Assembly: GCA_963735085.1 (NCBI GenBank) | Contig: CAVTJP010000002.1 | Span: forward strand, 868,001-932,000 | Length of the DNA: 64,000 nucleotides | DNA from: DATJGR01 sp963735085 | Lineage (GTDB): Bacteria > Pseudomonadota > Gammaproteobacteria > Pseudomonadales > Azotimanducaceae | Direction of reading: 5' to 3' | Shown here: positions 51,891 through 58,843 of the stretch, piece after piece | How the letters are laid out: each line of letters begins with the position of its first letter | How positions within the stretch are numbered: the first letter of the stretch is position 1 | Translations under genes and position numbers: made by a program | The notes under the pieces: model-generated | Database searches by the model: none | What the model was told of the DNA's origin: nothing | What the model saw: only the letters and a program-made list of their open reading frames with translations

Positions 51891-52642
51891 CAGTTTCGAT
51901 CCCGGTAGAGACGGTACTCCGGCGAATTGGGGAACATGTTCTTCAGCGCCAGCGCATAACTCGATAGTCCGTCCTGATCACTCAGCACTCGACTCAGGCG
52001 CACGCCCAGCCACAGGCTCGCCGCCGTCGGTTTTGCCAGCCGGTTGTAGGCCTCGAAGTACTGTTTGCAGCGCTTGAAGTCACCCGCTTTGAAATACAGC
52101 GCGGCCAGCTCGAAATCGCTGCGCGGCTGGTCGACGTTCAGCATCAAGGCGCGCAGAAAAGATTGTTGTGCTGCGTCCGGTTGATTCAGCTTCAACTGCG
52201 TCAGGCCGAGATTTTCGTAGGCCTGGCCACGCCGACCGTAGTTCGGATCGTCTGCAGCAATCTTCAGGTGTTCCGCAGCGTCTTTGTACTTCTCCTGCGC
52301 AAACAGAAACGTACCGTAGTTGTTCTGCGCCATTGCGTTCTTCGGCTCATGACGCAGTGCCTCCTTGTACTGCTGTTCGGCAAGTTTGGTGTCGCCGTCA
52401 CCAAGGTAGACGGAGGCCATCAGCACGTGCGCTTCCGCGGACGAGTCGTCGACCCGGAGCGCTTCCTTCAGCGGCCGGCGCGCGTTCGTATAATCCTGCT
52501 TCTCGAGATAGCCGCGTGCCAGATCGAGGTACGCCGTCAGCTTCTGCTGCGTTGTCGCCGGCTTGGGTCCCTCGGTCACGGTGCTGACGCAGCCGCCGAT
52601 CAGCAGCAGCGCGAAGCAGAAGCAGACGAGTTTATGCGTCAT
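51887..52642 (-). CDS. pilF: Type IV pilus assembly lipoprotein PilF/PilW
   Basis: 251 aa lipoprotein: signal peptide with lipobox LLIGGC (lipidated Cys18) followed by tandem TPRs (LARGYLEKQDYTNARRPLKEAL, AHVLMASVYLGDGDTKLAEQQYKEAL, AQNNYGTFLFAQEKYKDAAEHL). PilF helps PilQ secretin assembly. The ATG at 52642 overlaps the rlmN stop (ATGA). Other pilus genes are not in this window. Confidence 0.93.
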   Translation of the reverse strand: MTHKLVCFCFALLLIGGCVSTVTEGPKPATTQQKLTAYLDLARGYLEKQDYTNARRPLKEALRVDDSSAEAHVLMASVYLGDGDTKLAEQQYKEALRHEPKNAMAQNNYGTFLFAQEKYKDAAEHLKIAADDPNYGRRGQAYENLGLTQLKLNQPDAAQQSFLRALMLNVDQPRSDFELAALYFKAGDFKRCKQYFEAYNRLAKPTAASLWLGVRLSRVLSDQDGLSSYALALKNMFPNSPEYRLYRDRNW

Positions 52643-53772
52643 GCGATCTCCAGGGCTTTGACGCGCGCGAGATAGCGCGCCTGACGCCGTGTCCGGTCGG
52701 CCACTTCGCCGACGAGTTGTCCACACGCCGCGGCAATGTCCTCGCCGCGCGTGGTACGCAGCATCGCTGAATAGCCGGCATTGATCAGGATGGTTTGAAA
52801 CGCCCGCACATCGTCTGCGTGCGGACGTTCATAGCCCGATGCGGGGAACGGATTGAACGGGATCAGGTTGATCTTGCAGCGCAGCCCACGCAGCAGCTTC
52901 GCCAGTTCGTGCGCCTGCGATTGCGCGTCGTTGACACCACGCATCAGTGTGTATTCGATCGTAATGCTGCGACGCTCGCCGAGCACACTCAGATAGTGGC
53001 GGCACGCCGCCATCAGCTCCGCGATCGGATACTTGCGGTTGATCGGCACGAGTTGATCGCGCAGCGCATCGTTCGGTGCATGCAGCGAAACGGCCAGCGA
53101 CACGTCCGTGCATTTCGCCAGTTCATAGATGCCCGGTACGACGCCGGCAGTACTCAGTGTCACGCGGCGCTTCGAAATGCCAAACGCGCAGTCATCCATC
53201 AGAATCGCTGCCGCGCGGACCGCATTGTCGAAATTCAGCAGCGGCTCACCCATCCCCATCATCACCACATTGGTGACGCCGCGCTCATCGCCCAGCGCGC
53301 GCAGCGCCGCAGAGACCAGAAACACCTGGCCGACAATTTCGGCCGCCGACAGGTTGCCATTGAAACCCTGTTTGCCGGTCGAGCAGAAGCTGCAGTCGAG
53401 CATGCAACCGACCTGCGTCGAGACGCACAGCGTGTTGCGGCCGCGATCGGGAATCAGCACCGCTTCCACGGCGTTGCCGTTGGCGAGGCGCAGCACCCAT
53501 TTACGAGTGCCGTCGACCGACACGCGTTGGCTGACGACCTCCGGCAGTACCAGCGATGCCGTCTCGGTCAGACGATTGCGGAGCTTTTTCGACAGGTCCG
53601 TCATCGCGGAGAACTCGCGCACACCGCGGTGATACACCCACTTCATGACTTGTTCAGTCCGATAGCGCTGTTCGCCGATCGCATCGAACAATCCGGCTAC
53701 GCCTGCGCGATCCAGACCTAACAGATTCACCAGGGCGGCGTCTGCGGTCGGCGGTGAACGGGTCTCCTGCAC
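52639..53772 (-). CDS. rlmN: Dual-specificity 23S rRNA/tRNA m2A methyltransferase RlmN
   Basis: Radical-SAM enzyme methylating A2503 of 23S rRNA and A37 of some tRNAs. 377 aa with the radical-SAM cluster Cys123, Cys127, Cys130 (CMLDCSFC) and the C-terminal methyl-carrying cysteine in AAACGQL. VVMMGMGEPLLNFDNAV and SLHAPNDALRDQLVPINRKYP are typical. Between ndk (6-bp gap) and pilF. Confidence 0.97.
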   Translation of the reverse strand: MQETRSPPTADAALVNLLGLDRAGVAGLFDAIGEQRYRTEQVMKWVYHRGVREFSAMTDLSKKLRNRLTETASLVLPEVVSQRVSVDGTRKWVLRLANGNAVEAVLIPDRGRNTLCVSTQVGCMLDCSFCSTGKQGFNGNLSAAEIVGQVFLVSAALRALGDERGVTNVVMMGMGEPLLNFDNAVRAAAILMDDCAFGISKRRVTLSTAGVVPGIYELAKCTDVSLAVSLHAPNDALRDQLVPINRKYPIAELMAACRHYLSVLGERRSITIEYTLMRGVNDAQSQAHELAKLLRGLRCKINLIPFNPFPASGYERPHADDVRAFQTILINAGYSAMLRTTRGEDIAAACGQLVGEVADRTRRQARYLARVKALEIA

Positions 53773-53778
53773 GAAATG

Positions 53779-54207
53779 TCAGCCTCTCGAAAAGATTTCG
53801 TCTGCACCGAAGAAATAGTTGATCTCTCGCGCGGCGGCTTCCGGCGAATCGGATCCGTGCACGGCATTGGCATCGATCGAGTCGGCAAAGTCCGCACGAA
53901 TGGTGCCTGGATCGGCATCCTTCGGATTGGTCGCGCCCATCAGTTTGCGGTTGATCGCAATCGCGTTGTCGCCTTCGAGTACCTGGATGACGACCGGACC
54001 CGACATCATATAGCCGACCAGGTTGTCGAAGAATGGCCGCTGCCGATGCTCCGCATAAAATCCTTCGGCCTTGGTGCGCGACAACCGCTGCATACGCGCG
54101 GCGACAATCTTCAGGCCACCCTTCTCGAAGCGTGAATAAATCTCACCGATGATGTTCTTAGCCACCGCGTCTGGTTTGACGATGGACAGTGTCCGTTCCA
54201 ATGCCAT
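53779..54207 (-). CDS. ndk: Nucleoside diphosphate kinase
   Basis: Balances NTP pools. 142 aa with the phospho-accepting His117 in NAVHGSDSPEAA and N-terminal ERTLSIVKPDAV. GGAG precedes the ATG. In E. coli it also heads the ndk-rlmN-pilF run. Confidence 0.98.
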   Translation of the reverse strand: MALERTLSIVKPDAVAKNIIGEIYSRFEKGGLKIVAARMQRLSRTKAEGFYAEHRQRPFFDNLVGYMMSGPVVIQVLEGDNAIAINRKLMGATNPKDADPGTIRADFADSIDANAVHGSDSPEAAAREINYFFGADEIFSRG

Positions 54208-54354
54208 TGAGGGAACTCCAATATGTCAAAGATGTTGTCAGCTATCAGAAATGTGCGCTATCTATTTGAATTTATAGATAATAGGTCTTGGAAAATGCGG
54301 CGTATTATACGCATTTCCTCGCCCGAGAGAATCCGGACTGCTCAACCGACCGCG
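54208..54354. promoter_or_regulatory. AT-rich ndk upstream region with two palindromes
   Basis: 147 bp between iscS and ndk, markedly AT-rich. It contains TATCTAT/ATAGATA arms (54259-54280) and the near-perfect palindrome GCGTATTATACGC (54300-54312), whose minus-strand reading TATAAT is a consensus -10. No good -35 is spaced to it. These are candidate operators or promoters for ndk; a relic of a lost stretch is also possible. Confidence 0.4.
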
Positions 54355-55515
54355 TCAGGCGGCGCTGCGCTCGCGGAGCCGCTCCACCACCTCGATCACG
54401 CGCCGCGCGGCACGATCGATGTCGTTTTCAGTGGTGAACCGTCCGACGGTAAATCGCAGCGACGCGTGCGCGAGGTCATCGGACAATCCCAACGCGCTCA
54501 ATACATAGGATGGCTCGACGGTCGCCGACGTACACGCAGAACCGCTCGATACCGCCACATCGTCGAGCGCCATCATCAATGTCTCGCCGTCGATATCGGC
54601 GAACGCAACGTTCAGGTTGCCGGGTAGGCGCCGCTCGTAGTCGCCGTTGACCTGCACGCCCTCGAGTTGTTTCAGGTGGGACCACAAACGGTTTCGCAAT
54701 GCCGCGATCCGCGCGTTCTCGGTTGCCATGTTCTCGTGCAGGATGCGCGACGCTTCGCCCATGCCAACGATCTGGTGGGTTGCCAGCGTTCCCGAACGCA
54801 TGCCGCGCTCGTGGCCGCCGCCGTGGATCTGCGCTGTGATGCGCACTTGCGGCATGCGCCGCACGTACAACACGCCGATGCCTTTCGGGCCGTACATCTT
54901 GTGCCCGGACAGCGACATCAGATCGATCTTCATCACGGCCAGGTCGATTGGGATTTTGCCGGCGCTCTGCGCCGCATCGACGTGAAATAGCACACCTGCC
55001 GAGCGGCACACCTCGCCGATGGCGGCAATGTCGTTGATCACGCCGATTTCGTTGTTCACATGCATCAACGAGACCAGCAGCGTGTCGGGCCGCAACACCG
55101 CGGCAACCTGCTCAGGCTCGATGATGCCGGACGACGGCGGCCGCAAATAGGTGACTTCGAAGCCCTTCGTCTCGAGATAGCCGCAGGTGTCCAGGACGGC
55201 CTTGTGTTCGATCGCGCTGGTGACAATGTGTCGGCGGCTCGCGCCCTGCGCTTCGGCGACGCCTTTGATCGCGAGGTTGTCGGACTCTGTCGCGCCCGAG
55301 GTCCAGACGATCTCGCGCGGATCGCAGTTGAGCAGTTTGGCGACCTGCACGCGCGCTTCTTCCACCGCTTCTTCGGCCTTCCAGCCGTACGCATGCGAAC
55401 GCGACGCGGGATTGCCAAATGTCCCATCGGTCAACAGGCAGTCACTCATCTTCTGCGCGACGCGTGGATCGACCGGCGTCGTCGCCGAGTAGTCGAGATA
55501 GATCGGCTTACGCAT
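54355..55515 (-). CDS. iscS: Cysteine desulfurase IscS (short C-terminus)
   Basis: PLP enzyme supplying sulfur for Fe-S clusters and tRNA thiolation. 386 aa: MRKPIYLDYSATTPVDPRV, PLP lysine Lys206 in SLSGHKMYG, catalytic Cys328 in SSGSACTSATVEPS, the group I pattern. E. coli IscS is 404 aa; the conserved tail that follows RLRDLSPL and takes part in IscU binding is missing, and no frameshift restores it. Directly follows iscR; no iscU follows, and the next gene is ndk. Confidence 0.95.
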   Translation of the reverse strand: MRKPIYLDYSATTPVDPRVAQKMSDCLLTDGTFGNPASRSHAYGWKAEEAVEEARVQVAKLLNCDPREIVWTSGATESDNLAIKGVAEAQGASRRHIVTSAIEHKAVLDTCGYLETKGFEVTYLRPPSSGIIEPEQVAAVLRPDTLLVSLMHVNNEIGVINDIAAIGEVCRSAGVLFHVDAAQSAGKIPIDLAVMKIDLMSLSGHKMYGPKGIGVLYVRRMPQVRITAQIHGGGHERGMRSGTLATHQIVGMGEASRILHENMATENARIAALRNRLWSHLKQLEGVQVNGDYERRLPGNLNVAFADIDGETLMMALDDVAVSSGSACTSATVEPSYVLSALGLSDDLAHASLRFTVGRFTTENDIDRAARRVIEVVERLRERSAA

Positions 55516-55524
55516 CGATATCGC

Positions 55525-56013
55525 TCAATTCACGGCACGGGCATCGATGAGCCGGCCGTCGCGGTGTTCGAGACCCGCCATTGCGTCCTGGCGTCGCGCG
55601 ATCGCTTGCACCTCGCCGCGCTCGAGCAACGAACCGAGGGTGATGTCGGAGAGGAAATCGTCGATGCGGCGCGATAGATCCATCCACAGTTCGTGGGTGA
55701 TGCACACCAAGCCGTCCTGGCAGTCGCCGCTGCCACCGCAGCGCGTCGCGTCGATGCCTTCGCCGACCGCACCGATGATCTGCGAGATGCTGATGCTGCC
55801 CGCAGCTCGCGTCAGCGCGTAGCCACCGCCTGGACCGCGCAGACTCTGCACCAATCGGCCCCGTTTCATCTTTCCGAACAGCTGTTCCAGATAGGACTGC
55901 GATATGCCCTGACGCGCGGCGATATCCGCAAGCGTCACCGGACCGCTCGCGCTGTGCAGCGCGAGGTCGATCATTGCCGTGACCGCGTAGCGGCCTTTCG
56001 TCGTGAGCCGCAT
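55525..56013 (-). CDS. iscR: Fe-S cluster-dependent transcription regulator IscR
   Basis: Rrf2-family [2Fe-2S] regulator of 162 aa from ATG 56013. N-terminal winged helix (MRLTTKGRYAVTAMIDLA, SQSYLEQLFGKMKRGRLVQSLRGPGGGY) and cluster ligands Cys92, Cys98, Cys104, the same numbering as in E. coli. It likely represses its own operon through the operator at 56049-56073. Confidence 0.96.
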   Translation of the reverse strand: MRLTTKGRYAVTAMIDLALHSASGPVTLADIAARQGISQSYLEQLFGKMKRGRLVQSLRGPGGGYALTRAAGSISISQIIGAVGEGIDATRCGGSGDCQDGLVCITHELWMDLSRRIDDFLSDITLGSLLERGEVQAIARRQDAMAGLEHRDGRLIDARAVN

Positions 56014-56048
56014 GGCAATAAAACCGCTTGGAGGCGAGGCAGTATGCA

Positions 56049-56073
56049 ATACCCGACTATTTTGGTCCAGTAT
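56049..56073 (-). promoter_or_regulatory. IscR type 1 operator
   Basis: Twenty-five bases reading ATACTGGACC, AAAATAGTC, GGGTAT on the iscR strand fit the type 1 consensus with half-sites AYYGAC and AGTCRRSTAT at nearly every position. It begins 35 bp upstream of the iscR start and overlaps the last codons of trmJ. Binding by holo-IscR would give autorepression. Confidence 0.8.
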
Positions 56074-56806
56074 CGTGCCCGTCGAGCGCGCGCTCAATCT
56101 CTGTCATCGCCCCGCGCAGAATGCTGATCTCGGTCGCGTCCGGCCGCAGGCGCGTGAACAGGCGCCGCAGCCGCGTCATCACGCGGCCGGGATTGGTCGG
56201 GTCGATGAACGCCACGCGCGTCAGCACCGTTTCGAGATGCGCCAGCAGGCCATCCACCGATGCCACCGTCGCAGGTTCGCGATCCCACACCGCCGCCGGG
56301 GTATCGGCCGCCGAAAGTTGCGATTGATACAGTTCATAGCACACTACCTGTACCGCCATCGCGAGATTCAACGACGGATAGTCGGGATTGGCAGGAATCT
56401 GCAGATGCAGGTGGCAGCGCTGCAACTCGTCGTTCGTCAGCCCGCTCGCCTCGCGCCCGAACAGAATCGCAACCGGCTGGCGTGGCGATTCGCGGTTTAC
56501 GCGATCGCCCAGTTCACGTGCCGTCACCAACGGCCAGGGAATATGGCGCGCGCGGGTGCTGGTACCGACGACCAGCGCGCAATCGGCGATTGCCGCGTCC
56601 AGGCAATCCACCACCATTGCACGGTCGAGCAGGTCGAGCGCGCCCGCCGCCCGCCACTCCGCCTGCGGGTCTGGATAGCGTTGCGGCCGGACCAACCACA
56701 AGTGCTGCAAGCCCATCGTCTTCATAGCGCGCGCCGCGCCGCCGATGTTGCCCGGGTGGCTCGTCTCGACCAGCACGATGCGCAACTGTTCAAATGAATT
56801 CGTCAT
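56057..56806 (-). CDS. trmJ: tRNA (cytidine/uridine-2'-O-)-methyltransferase TrmJ
   Basis: SPOUT-family enzyme methylating position 32 of tRNAs. 249 aa with the knot motifs VLVETSHPGNIGGAARAMKTMGL, VALLFGREASGL-like AILFGREASGLTNDEL and PSLNLAMAVQVVCYELY. Upstream of iscR as in E. coli. Confidence 0.96.
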   Translation of the reverse strand: MTNSFEQLRIVLVETSHPGNIGGAARAMKTMGLQHLWLVRPQRYPDPQAEWRAAGALDLLDRAMVVDCLDAAIADCALVVGTSTRARHIPWPLVTARELGDRVNRESPRQPVAILFGREASGLTNDELQRCHLHLQIPANPDYPSLNLAMAVQVVCYELYQSQLSAADTPAAVWDREPATVASVDGLLAHLETVLTRVAFIDPTNPGRVMTRLRRLFTRLRPDATEISILRGAMTEIERALDGHDTGPK

Positions 56807-56838
56807 CGTCCGCCATTATAACGATCGAATCATGGCGC

Positions 56839-56863
56839 GAGGGTCAGAGCGACTCTGACCCTC
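56839..56863. repeat. GGGTCAGAG palindrome, suhB upstream region
   Basis: Perfect hairpin: GAGGGTCAGAG, CGA, CTCTGACCCTC. Shares its core with the element at 38584-38648 and with the hairpin immediately downstream. Confidence 0.8.
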
Positions 56864-56864
56864 C

Positions 56865-56915
56865 AAAAGGGGGGCAGAACGAATTTCGCGGCGAAAGTCG
56901 TTCTGACCCCCTTTT
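56865..56915. repeat. Second GGGTCAGA-type palindrome, suhB upstream region
   Basis: AAAAGGGGGGCAGAACGA (56865-56882) pairs with TCGTTCTGACCCCCTTTT (56898-56915), 18 bp with one G-T mismatch, enclosing TTTCG-CGG-CGAAA. The right arm ends in TTTT, so it may double as a terminator. Confidence 0.8.
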
Positions 56916-56925
56916 CCTTTTCCTC

Positions 56926-56931
56926 TACAAT
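56926..56931 (+). promoter_or_regulatory. -10 element for suhB
   Basis: TACAAT lies 29 bp before the suhB ATG. The expected -35 position falls inside the right arm of the adjacent palindrome (TCTGAC at about 56903), so the repeat may contribute to the promoter. No better -35 is visible. Confidence 0.4.
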
Positions 56932-56959
56932 CGCGCGGCTTCCGCTTCAGTCGAGACAC

Positions 56960-57766
56960 ATGCACGCAATGATCAACATGGCGCTTCGCGCCGGCCGTCG
57001 CGCGGGGCAGATCATCGTGCGCGCGATGGACCGGATCGATACGCTGAACGTCGTCGAAAAGCAGCGCAACGATTTCGTCTCGGATATCGACCGCGACGCC
57101 GAAGACGCAATCACCGACATTTTGCACCGCGCCTATCCGGATCACGGCATCCTCGGTGAGGAACGCGGTGAATCTTACGGCGGCGGCGAATACACCTGGA
57201 TCATCGACCCGCTCGACGGCACCACGAACTACCTGCACGGCATCCCTCACTTCGCCATTTCGATCGGCTTGAAGTACAAGAACCGCCTGGAGCATGCGGT
57301 CATCATCGATCCGGTTCGCAACGAGGAATTTACCGCGTCGCGTGGTGCCGGCGCGCAACTCAACGGCAAACGCATTCGCGTCAGCCAGCGTCATCGACTG
57401 GAAGATGCGGTGCTTGCCACCGGCATACCATTCAAGGATGTCACCCAGCATCTCGATCCATACATGGCCATGTTGACCGCATTCAGCAGCCAGTGTCGCG
57501 GCATCCGCCGCGCCGGCTCGGCTGCGCTCGATCTGGCCTACGTGGCGGCCGGGCGCGCCGACGGGTTCTGGGAACTGGGCTTGAAGCCGTGGGATATCGC
57601 GGCCGGTGCGCTGCTGATCTGGGAGGCCGGCGGCTTCGTCGGCGATTTGATCGGCGGCGAACGGTTCATGGACACCGGCAATATCGTCGCCGGCAATCCG
57701 AAAGTGTTCAAAGCCATGCTGCAGACGATTCGGCCGTGCCTGACACCGCAATTGATGCAAGGCTGA
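56960..57766 (+). CDS. suhB: Inositol monophosphatase family protein SuhB
   Basis: Magnesium-dependent phosphatase of 268 aa; E. coli SuhB is also an rRNA transcription antitermination factor. Metal-site motifs: LGEERGESYGGG (Glu), WIIDPLDGTTNYLHGIPHFAISIG (Asp-x-Asp region) and DLAYVAAGRADGFWELGLKPWDIAAGALLIWEAGG. SD is weak. Divergent from trmJ. Confidence 0.95.
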   Translation: MHAMINMALRAGRRAGQIIVRAMDRIDTLNVVEKQRNDFVSDIDRDAEDAITDILHRAYPDHGILGEERGESYGGGEYTWIIDPLDGTTNYLHGIPHFAISIGLKYKNRLEHAVIIDPVRNEEFTASRGAGAQLNGKRIRVSQRHRLEDAVLATGIPFKDVTQHLDPYMAMLTAFSSQCRGIRRAGSAALDLAYVAAGRADGFWELGLKPWDIAAGALLIWEAGGFVGDLIGGERFMDTGNIVAGNPKVFKAMLQTIRPCLTPQLMQG

Positions 57767-57793
57767 CGCTGTGCCTGCGTTACCCGGCAGCGC

Positions 57794-58843
57794 TCATGGC
57801 GCATCGTCGCGAGCGTTGTGTTTCTCCGGCACCATCAATTCTTCGCGCGTGTTACCTGTTGCCAGCACGATTGCCGCCGCAACGTACGTGGACGAGTAGG
57901 TTCCAAACGCAACGCCTACGATCAGCGCCTGCGAGAATCCGCGTACCGCTTCGCCGCCAACCAGCAGCAGCGACAACACCACGAGTACCGTCGTGAACGA
58001 TGTCATGATGGTTCGGTCGAGCGTTTGCGTCAGTGAGATGTTGATGATTTCGCTTGGCGTACCGCGGCGCAGCTTGCGGAAATTCTCACGAATTCGATCG
58101 GCCACCACGATCGTGTCGTTGACGGAATAGCCGATTACCGCCAGCACCGCGGCCAACGCCGGCAGATCGAAACTCCATTGGAAAACCGAAAATGCACCCA
58201 CGGTGACGATGGTGTCGTGAATCAGCGCCGCAACGGCCCCAATCGCGAACTTCGTGGTGAAGCGAAACATGATGTACGCCAGGATCGAACCGAGCGCCGC
58301 AAGCATCGCCAGCCCGCCCGTCTCCATCAGTTCGTTGCCGACCGCCGGCCCAACGAACTCGGAGCGCCGCAACTCGACGCCTTTGTATTTCGCCGTCAGT
58401 GCGCTGCGCAGTTGATCACCCAACAATGCCTGCGACTCGCCTTTGACTGGCGGTACGCGGATCAGCAGATCGCGTTCGGTACCGAAGTTCTGCACCACCG
58501 CGTCGTTCAGCCCCACTCCAGTCAACGTTGCACGCACGCTTTCGGGGCTGACCGCTTCGGCAAATTCGACCTCGACCAACGTGCCGCCGGTGAAATCGAG
58601 GCCGAAATTGATGCCGCGAAAAATCAGCGACCCGATGCAGATGGCGATGACGCTGATCGAAAACACCGCGGCGTATCCGCGGGCGCGCATGAAGTCGATC
58701 ATCGCGCGCGCCGGCTTCACAGAGCCGCCTTCCTTCGCCGTCACGGGCTTCGTAGCGGCGGGTTCCGCGCTGTCCGGCGTCGTTTTGTCGAGCTTTGTTT
58801 TGTCGAGCTTCGTTCTGTCGGGTTTCGACTTGTCGGGCTTCAT
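57794..58843 (-). CDS. secF: Protein translocase subunit SecF with repetitive N-terminal extension
   Basis: 349 aa partner of SecD in proton-motive-force driven secretion. The SecF core starts near residue 48 (MIDFMRARGYAAVFSISVIAICIGSLIFRGINFGLDFTGGTLVEV) and carries the six-span RND-like fold with GYSVNDTIVVADRIREN and FTTVLVVLSLLLVGGEAVRGFS. Residues 2-26 are KPDKS/KLDKT-type pentapeptides from a 15-bp tandem repeat, a hydrophilic extension not usual in SecF. Overlaps secD by 4 bp. Confidence 0.96.
   Translation of the reverse strand: MKPDKSKPDRTKLDKTKLDKTTPDSAEPAATKPVTAKEGGSVKPARAMIDFMRARGYAAVFSISVIAICIGSLIFRGINFGLDFTGGTLVEVEFAEAVSPESVRATLTGVGLNDAVVQNFGTERDLLIRVPPVKGESQALLGDQLRSALTAKYKGVELRRSEFVGPAVGNELMETGGLAMLAALGSILAYIMFRFTTKFAIGAVAALIHDTIVTVGAFSVFQWSFDLPALAAVLAVIGYSVNDTIVVADRIRENFRKLRRGTPSEIINISLTQTLDRTIMTSFTTVLVVLSLLLVGGEAVRGFSQALIVGVAFGTYSSTYVAAAIVLATGNTREELMVPEKHNARDDAP
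58766..58840 (-). repeat. Five 15-bp tandem repeats opening secF
   Basis: Units at 58826-58840, 58811-58825, 58796-58810, 58781-58795 and 58766-58780; minus-strand consensus AARCYCGACAARACG. Units three and four differ by one base. They encode KPDKS, KPDRT, KLDKT, KLDKT and TPDSA. Confidence 0.9.
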
